Assembly: GCF_018139145.2 (NCBI RefSeq)
Contig: NC_059471.1
Span: 208,773,494 to 208,837,493, forward strand
Source: Gymnogyps californianus
Lineage: Eukaryota > Chordata > Aves > Accipitriformes > Cathartidae
DNA length: 64,000 nucleotides
Reading direction: 5' to 3'
Position 1 is the stretch's first letter, and the number at the start of each line of letters is the position of its first letter. This document shows, piece by piece, positions 58,640 through 64,000 of this stretch. The notes below the pieces were generated by a model. The model ran no database searches. It saw only the letters and a list, made by a program, of their open reading frames with translations, and had not been told where the DNA came from. Made by a program: the position numbers and the translations under genes.

Positions 58640-59007
58640 GAGAGGGAGGTGCTGATCTCTTCTCCCTGGTATCCAGTGATAGGATGCATGGGAATGGTTC
58701 AAAGCTGCGTCAAAGGAGGTTTAGACTGAACATTAGGAAGCATTTCTTTACCAAGAGGGTGGTCAAACACTGGAACAAGCTTCCTAGAGAGGTGGTCGAT
58801 GCCCCAAGCTTATGAGTCTTTAAAAGGCATTTGGACAATGCCCTTAATAACAGGCTTTAACTTTTGGTCAGCCCTGAAGTGGTCAGGCAGTTGGACTAGA
58901 TGATCATTGTAGGTCCCTTCCAACTGAAACACTCCTGTTCTGTTCTGTTCTGTTCTGTTCTGTTCTATTCTATTCTATTCTATTCTATTCTATTCTATTC
59001 TATTCTA
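58640..59007 (+). mobile_element. CR1 LINE 3' end with (TTCTG)n(TTCTA)n tail, plus strand
   Basis: Sense-strand CR1: 'GGTGCTGATCTCTTCTCCCT', 'GTTTAGACTGAACATTAGGA', 'CACTGGAACAAGCTTCCTAG', 'GAGGTGGTCGATGCCCCAAG' and 'TTTTGGTCAGCCCTGAAG', ending in a long pentamer tail. The translated ORF2 end ([20 protein letters not shown]) is readable but stops at TGA 58813-58815, where the frame would normally continue for a few dozen codons. It is the same subfamily as the minus-strand copy at 28.9 kb. Confidence 0.88.
58936..59007 (+). repeat. CR1 tail microsatellite, TTCTG units then TTCTA units
   Basis: About six or seven TTCTG units switch abruptly to about eight TTCTA units. The expanded pentamer tail marks the end of this CR1 subfamily. 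Confidence 0.9.
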
Positions 59008-59149
59008 CTAACACTTGAATTAGGGACAGTTCTTCAGCTCATCCTATGAGGAATATGTATGAACCTTGTTTAGGAAACTCTCTAACCACTGTTTAGTGAA
59101 CAGCACATAAAATAAATTTGATTTAGCTGTTTTCCTTATCCTCCTTGAA

Positions 59150-59780
59150 TGCTTCTTTTATGGTTATCGTCTATCAGCCATGTGAATTTTCTAGCAGGTT
59201 TCCTTCTTCTGATGCATTTGAAAATTTTCATTATTAGTTTTCATGCCTCTAGCAAGTTTCTCCTTAAAATATTTTTTTTCCTTTTTTTCTATTCTGGCTT
59301 ATCTCATTGCAGCTTTATATTTAACTTGACATTTTATCCTCTTCTGTGCTTTTGTTTTACAAAGCCTCCCTTTTTGGAAGGGATGACTTTTTGTTTCTAA
59401 TACTTATTTTCTTTGCCATTTAGCTATGATAGCTGGTGTTTTTTTGTGTGTGTTCCTCATACATTTTGTTTCTTTTCTTTTGATTTGTGGTATATTTTTA
59501 AATTTAAGCATCAGATAAGACAATTTTAACCAATCTTTACTTGGAAGCGTTTTATCCTGTCAGCAGCTCTTTTTATTTTGTTCTAACTTTCTTCCTCCTG
59601 TATGTATGCATTCCCCTTTTAAAGAAGGTGTATCTTCCACAAGGATGTCAGATTTCACTGCTTCCATTACTCAAATATTAAATTGCTGAATATGTTATTG
59701 CCACTTCAGTCTTCTGTCCTGAACCAGGATGCTATTGATGTAAAAGTCAGTTGTTCTTTTGTAAATACACTAATAAATAG
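59150..59780 (-). mobile_element. Possible ancient dispersed repeat (weak)
   Basis: The T-rich plus strand has a series of segments, such as TTTATATTTAACTTGACATT, 'GGATGACTTTTTGTTTCTAA', 'TTTGCCATTTAGCTATGATA' and 'GATTTGTGGTATATTTTTAA', in an order that resembles the antisense of an old amniote interspersed repeat that I recall but cannot name. It is strongly decayed. Confidence 0.3.
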
Positions 59781-60171
59781 TTATCAAGGGTGTTTAAAAG
59801 TGTAGCTTATACAGCATGTTCCACATGTTCACTTTGATTATGGAGGATTAACTGAAGATTTACACTATTCTTGTTTTTCTTCATAATTTTTGTAATGTTT
59901 TTCATAATTTTCAGAGCATAGTCCTCCTTTTATAATTCGGTCCATGTATAACTCTGCTATTACATTCTTTTGAATTCAACCAGGAATTTCAATCTATGAA
60001 GATTATGTGACATAATGTGACAGAGATGGCTTACCTGACTCTATTTTTTTTAACATAAACCTTCCTCCTTTTCACAAGTGCAATATACTTTCTCATTCCT
60101 AAATAATTGGACTATAATAATAGACAGTATGATGATTATTTTCTTTCTATCAAGTTTCCAACTGGCATATT

Positions 60172-60232
60172 AAATATATATTTATGTCTTATAAATATAT
60201 ATTATTTATCATAAATATATATTATTCAAACC
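60172..60232. repeat. AT-rich tract with repeated AAATATATATTATT
   Basis: A short AT-rich block has two near-identical copies of a 14-base AT word. Confidence 0.75.
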
Positions 60233-60471
60233 TGGGTATTTTAATCTTCCAGAATTTTGTAAAAGCATAATTACATAGAAGTATTATATAAAAAGTAAAT
60301 TCATGTAAAAGTATCAGTACAGGTAGTCTAAATCTAACTGCTTATTTTTTATTTCCCCATTTAACTGAATTTTATATGTTTAGTGCTTACTTCCTCTCTT
60401 GCCTAAATTTTGTTTACTGCTGTTATATCTTTTTTTCTAAGAATCCTCTTAAGGAATGAATGATCTCAAAC

Positions 60472-60505
60472 TTTTTTTTCTTTTTTTTTTTTTTTTTTTT
60501 TTTTT
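60472..60505. repeat. Poly-T tract (8 + 25 bases)
   Basis: Eight T, one C and 25 T in a row. On the minus strand this is a poly(A) that follows the minus-strand frame 60881-60561, but the expected AATAAA-type signal is not present in the 55 bases between them. Confidence 0.9.
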
Positions 60506-63500
60506 CCTCTATTGATGTTCAGTTCTAAAACTTCTTTAAAAAAAATTAAGTGTCAGACAACTAAACATATTTTTCTTCAGATTCTATATTTCTTGAAGAG
60601 CTTTCACTTTTTTTTAACCTAAACCATTTCTCTTTATGTGGGTGGATTCTCTCTTCCTGCCTGCCTGTCTGTATATCCCTGTGCTTAGAACTAGGGATAT
60701 TTTGGAGAACACTGTCCAAGAAGTTCTGATCCAAAGCCTCCAGCCAAAAGTCTACATCTGCCATCAGGACCATCTCTCCTACTGCTACATGCCTTGTTGT
60801 TATCCTCATGAACCACCGACCACTGGCTCCTCTACAGCACTCTTTAAAATGCTGCTTCACTATCTTATCGCTGCTTTGCATTCAATGGACTCTAGAATCA
60901 GAATTCACCTGTGTATATGTTTTGTAACTTATATACCAGCTGTCCATCCTGTCTCTTCTTGATCTTGAGCTTCTCAAACACAGATCTGATAGAGGCAGCA
61001 GGAACATAGCTGTAACTTGTTCTTTGGCACCTTTATTTCACTTTCCTCCCTCTTCATATGAATGCCAGCTGGGGCCTTGTGTACCATCCCACAATTCATG
61101 CTCACATTTTGAACACTGCAAAACAAATCCGCATGTACACATTTGGGTTGGTTGTGAAAGTAGAGAGTAAACAGTACTTAACGTGAAGTCACGTATGGAT
61201 TCCAGTTGTTCCTGGAGTTTGTCAGCTGCAAGTACCATTTTTTATGCCCTAGCAACAGATTGTAAATAACTGTAAGAAAATACATTATTTCACTGGGGAG
61301 GGGAGATGACTGCAGACCAGTTGTCAGAGGTAAAAGATTTTGGAACAGGCTGTGTAAGAACCAGACCAGAGGACCTTGAACTTTGGTAAGAGGAGGTGGA
61401 AACTGGCAGACCAAGTGTCCCATTTTGTGGATTTTCAGCTGGTGGGGTAAGGGTAGACCTTTACCCTGTTTACTGAGTCCAGATTTGTGGTATATTGTAT
61501 TTTAAATATATCAGTATAAAGTTCTAGTTTTGAACATTTCAGTCCTGTGTCTTCCTCTACTTCCAGTCCAAGCTGGAAACACATTCCTTTGTGTTTAATT
61601 GCTCATAAATTTCATCTATACCTGACAGATACAAATATGAGTTTTCATGTAACATTTTTAGGTCTGATTCTTATTCAGGTTTGTTATGTTTTAGCTATAC
61701 AAATAGAGTGTAAAGGGGCCATATGTCAGAAGGCTTTCTGAATTCTCAGTTTCTGGATTTACCGTTACCCAGGTGTTGGAATTTTTGCATCTCTTAATGA
61801 AGCTATTTACAGTGCCCAGTTAATGCACCAATGACAGCAGCGAGGCCAGTTCAACCAAGTGTTAGATACTTCTACTTATTTAGAGAAGTTGTAATTTCTT
61901 AGGCTTAGTTTGTACTGGAGGGAACACCATGTAGATTCTGGTTGTCAGAATCAGGACCAGAATGAATGGGTTCCCCACAACTTTAGGTTTTATGAAGTGT
62001 TTACATTTATGCAAACCACATATATATTCCACACCACTATTTGCTAAGAGGTGTGTTTTGTATGTACGTTGCACATGTTTATGTGACTACAAAGCCTCAG
62101 ATATGTCCCTAACTCAGAAACAGAGGGCAACACATGGAAATAATTGAAATAATTCTGGAAAACAAATGGCTCTCAAAAAAATTTAGGAGTTTTTTAAAAA
62201 TAAGTTGTTTCTGATGCAATTGAATATGTAAAATGGTCATGGATGTTTTTTGCAACAGCAAATCCAGCTTACGCATCAGCTATCATCCATCCTGGTTTTT
62301 TTCTGTTCCTGCTGTCCTTTGCCCCTCCTGTGCCTCCTGCCCAGTTGTACCAGTTGTTGAATTGCCGGCTCTGGTCCCCCTTACTAACCCCACAAACGCT
62401 TGTTCAGGTACAGCTGAGAGGGCTACATAGGGGAAGTAATGAGGGGCCAGGGCTAGTGTAGTTGGAAGGCAAAAATTACTCAAGCTAAGAAAGTGGTTAT
62501 GGAAAGAAATGGGGACAAAATTCAATTTCCTAATTAAAATAGCACACTTGATAAATTATGCCACTCATTTACCTCCTCTTTCTGATGTGTGTAGCTGGTG
62601 CAAGTGTGTTATGCATTACAGCTGTCCTGGTCTGCAATGTCAGGTAGCAAAAGTGACATTCTTAGTTCTTTTCAGGAAGTAGGACATATGGTACTTCTTT
62701 GCTGAGCAACATAATTGCATCTTCACCAGTTATCTCAGGTATATCCAGAGGAATTAAGCTGTGCTTCAGAAATGAGACTCTGGAGAAACTATACAGTCAA
62801 CAAATTCTCTCTGAAAGTGTTTGTCCACATTCCTTTTCTGTATAGTTCTATAGATATTTAAACATTTGTTGTTTTTTTTTTAACCCTGCAATCTAGTTAA
62901 ATACCAAATGATGTACGTGTGCAGCCTATTAGCATGCAGTATCATTTAATAAAGAAGACGACTAAGGCATAAGAGCTAGCTTTCAGAATCCACAATGAGT
63001 TTTTCCAAAACTGGTTCACAGTTTGTGTTTGTACGTGTCCAGACACATTGCTGTGTAAATCTAATCAACTGCTGATGTTTCTCTTTTAAGAATACTAACC
63101 ATGCCAAGTGTGCTAAAAGATCAGTTTCAAGTTCCTCAAGCTAAATCCCTGATCTGAAGAAGAGTCACTCTCTGCTAAGAAGAAAGTCTGTAGCTGATTT
63201 CTGTGAAGTGCCTAGTATGGTGTTTGCATCTAAATGACATTTTTAAATACAATAATTAAAAAAAATCTTCACTGGAAAAATAAGGGGAACTCAAGAGACT
63301 ACTGATGCAAGAAAAGCCTTATGGAGATAATAAGAGATTTGAGAATACATTCATAGCAGAGAGAGAAGATTCTAAGCAGAAAACTCCTAGTGTAAAATCC
63401 TCATTTTCTGGGAACAGAACGCAGGCTTTCACTCTGAAACCCCAAATTATAGACTAGTTTTGCAGATAGCTTTAAAGTGTTTAAAACTGATGATATAAAC

Positions 63501-63780
63501 AGAAATGGCAGGAGTATGAAAATGTCAAGGTACTAATAGAAATAGGAGAAGATGTCTACAGGCAAGGTTATTGTACCCTGTGTAGTAATTATCAGTTAAT
63601 TCAGCGGTTCCCTAGGAGTTCATATATATATATAATTACAACTTTCGACTGTACCTTCATTAGAACTGGATAGGCAACCTCTAACTAAAAGCTTCAGCTC
63701 ATACTAACAGAAGCAGATTTATATCATCTTTGTTACGAGCACAACCCATATATGTGGCTTACACATACAGTAGGACTATC
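60506..63780. other. Non-coding stretch, no confirmed gene
   Basis: It contains a 106-codon minus-strand frame (60561-60881) without a recognised domain, and a slightly GC-rich patch near 62.28-62.46 kb where several short frames overlap on both strands. Nothing else was recognised. Confidence 0.4.
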
Positions 63781-63783
63781 AAT

Positions 63784-64000
63784 CATAGAATCATAGAATC
63801 ATAGAATGGTTTGGGTTGGAAGGGACCTTTAAAGATCATCTAGTCTAGCTCCCCTGCAATAAGCAGGGACATTTTTCACTAGATCAGGTTGCTCAAAGCC
63901 CCGCCAACCTGGCCTTGAATAGTTCCAATGATGGGGCAGCCACAACTTCTCTGGGAAACCTGTTCCAATGTCTCACAAAAAAAAAAAAAAAAAAAAATCT
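63784..64000 (-). mobile_element. CR1 LINE 3' end, minus strand, runs off or ends at the window edge
   Basis: The plus strand starts with three perfect CATAGAAT units (63784-63807), the complement of the ATTCTATG tail. It continues as antisense CR1 3' end: 'GGTTTGGGTTGGAAGGGACC', 'AAAGATCATCTAGTCTAGCT', 'GATCAGGTTGCTCAAAGCCC' and 'CCAACCTGGCCTTGAATAGT'. It is well preserved and similar to the CR1 at 46.6-48.8 kb. At 63977 it runs into 21 A in a row instead of the expected CR1 sequence. Confidence 0.92.
63977..63997. repeat. Poly-A run, 21 bases
   Basis: Uninterrupted A run inside or at the truncation point of the minus-strand CR1. It may be an expansion, a second insertion, or an assembly artefact near the window end. 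Confidence 0.85.

Noticed and set aside
37650..59007. Tandem repeats as CRISPR arrays
   Set aside because: The tandem repeats are microsatellites with 2-5 bp units or retroelement tails, with no spacer structure, in what is clearly vertebrate DNA.

Overview
This is almost certainly a piece of bird nuclear genome, and it looks like a gene-poor, AT-rich intergenic (or very long intronic) stretch. The main evidence is the repeats. There are CR1 LINE fragments of several ages, some ending in the 8-bp ATTCTATG-type tail of avian CR1 and some in a 5-bp TTCTA-type tail. There are also four solo LTRs of one endogenous retrovirus family with 5-bp target duplications, as expected of ERVL-like elements. 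No rRNA, tRNA, CRISPR array, operon or bacterial-type gene was seen. I could not find a convincing host protein-coding exon. Nearly all open frames over 60 codons look like chance frames, repeat shadows, or stop-poor GC-rich patches.

Layout. 1-11.9 kb: unique AT-rich DNA with a small degenerate CR1 near 8.8 kb. 11.9-12.5 kb: solo LTR copy A. 13-22 kb: an old CR1 scrap, two clearer minus-strand CR1 fragments (16.2-16.9 and 20.0-20.4 kb) and a strong short hairpin at 18.4 kb. 22.2-23.3 kb: a GC- and CpG-rich block that starts just after a full palindromic CRE and holds open, coding-like stretches in two frames. It is the best candidate for a promoter, first exon or pseudogene. 24.9-25.5 kb: LTR copy B. 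28.9-29.2 kb: minus-strand CR1, followed by a strong CTCF-type motif at 29.44 kb. 30.4-30.8 kb: a second GC-rich island. 32.1-33.6 kb: a plus-strand CR1 3' end, then an ancient CR1 split by LTR copy C with an exact 5-bp duplication. 40.5-41.1 kb: LTR copy D on the minus strand. 46.0-49.2 kb: a 5'-truncated plus-strand CR1 with a nearly intact reverse transcriptase frame, inserted in an older minus-strand CR1. 53.4-53.9 kb: a GC-rich LTR-like segment. 58.4-59.0 kb: a plus-strand CR1 end abutting an older minus-strand reverse transcriptase fragment. 63.8 kb to the end: another minus-strand CR1.

No set of genes here forms a pathway. The main content is a layered record of retrotransposition, plus a few possible regulatory sites. 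The most informative points are the nested insertions, which give relative ages, the two mosaic forms of the LTR family, the CR1 reverse transcriptase frame broken by one amber codon, and the CRE/CpG block at 22-23 kb. I did not find a clearly new biological system. Family and species assignments rest on recall of repeat types, not on a database search.
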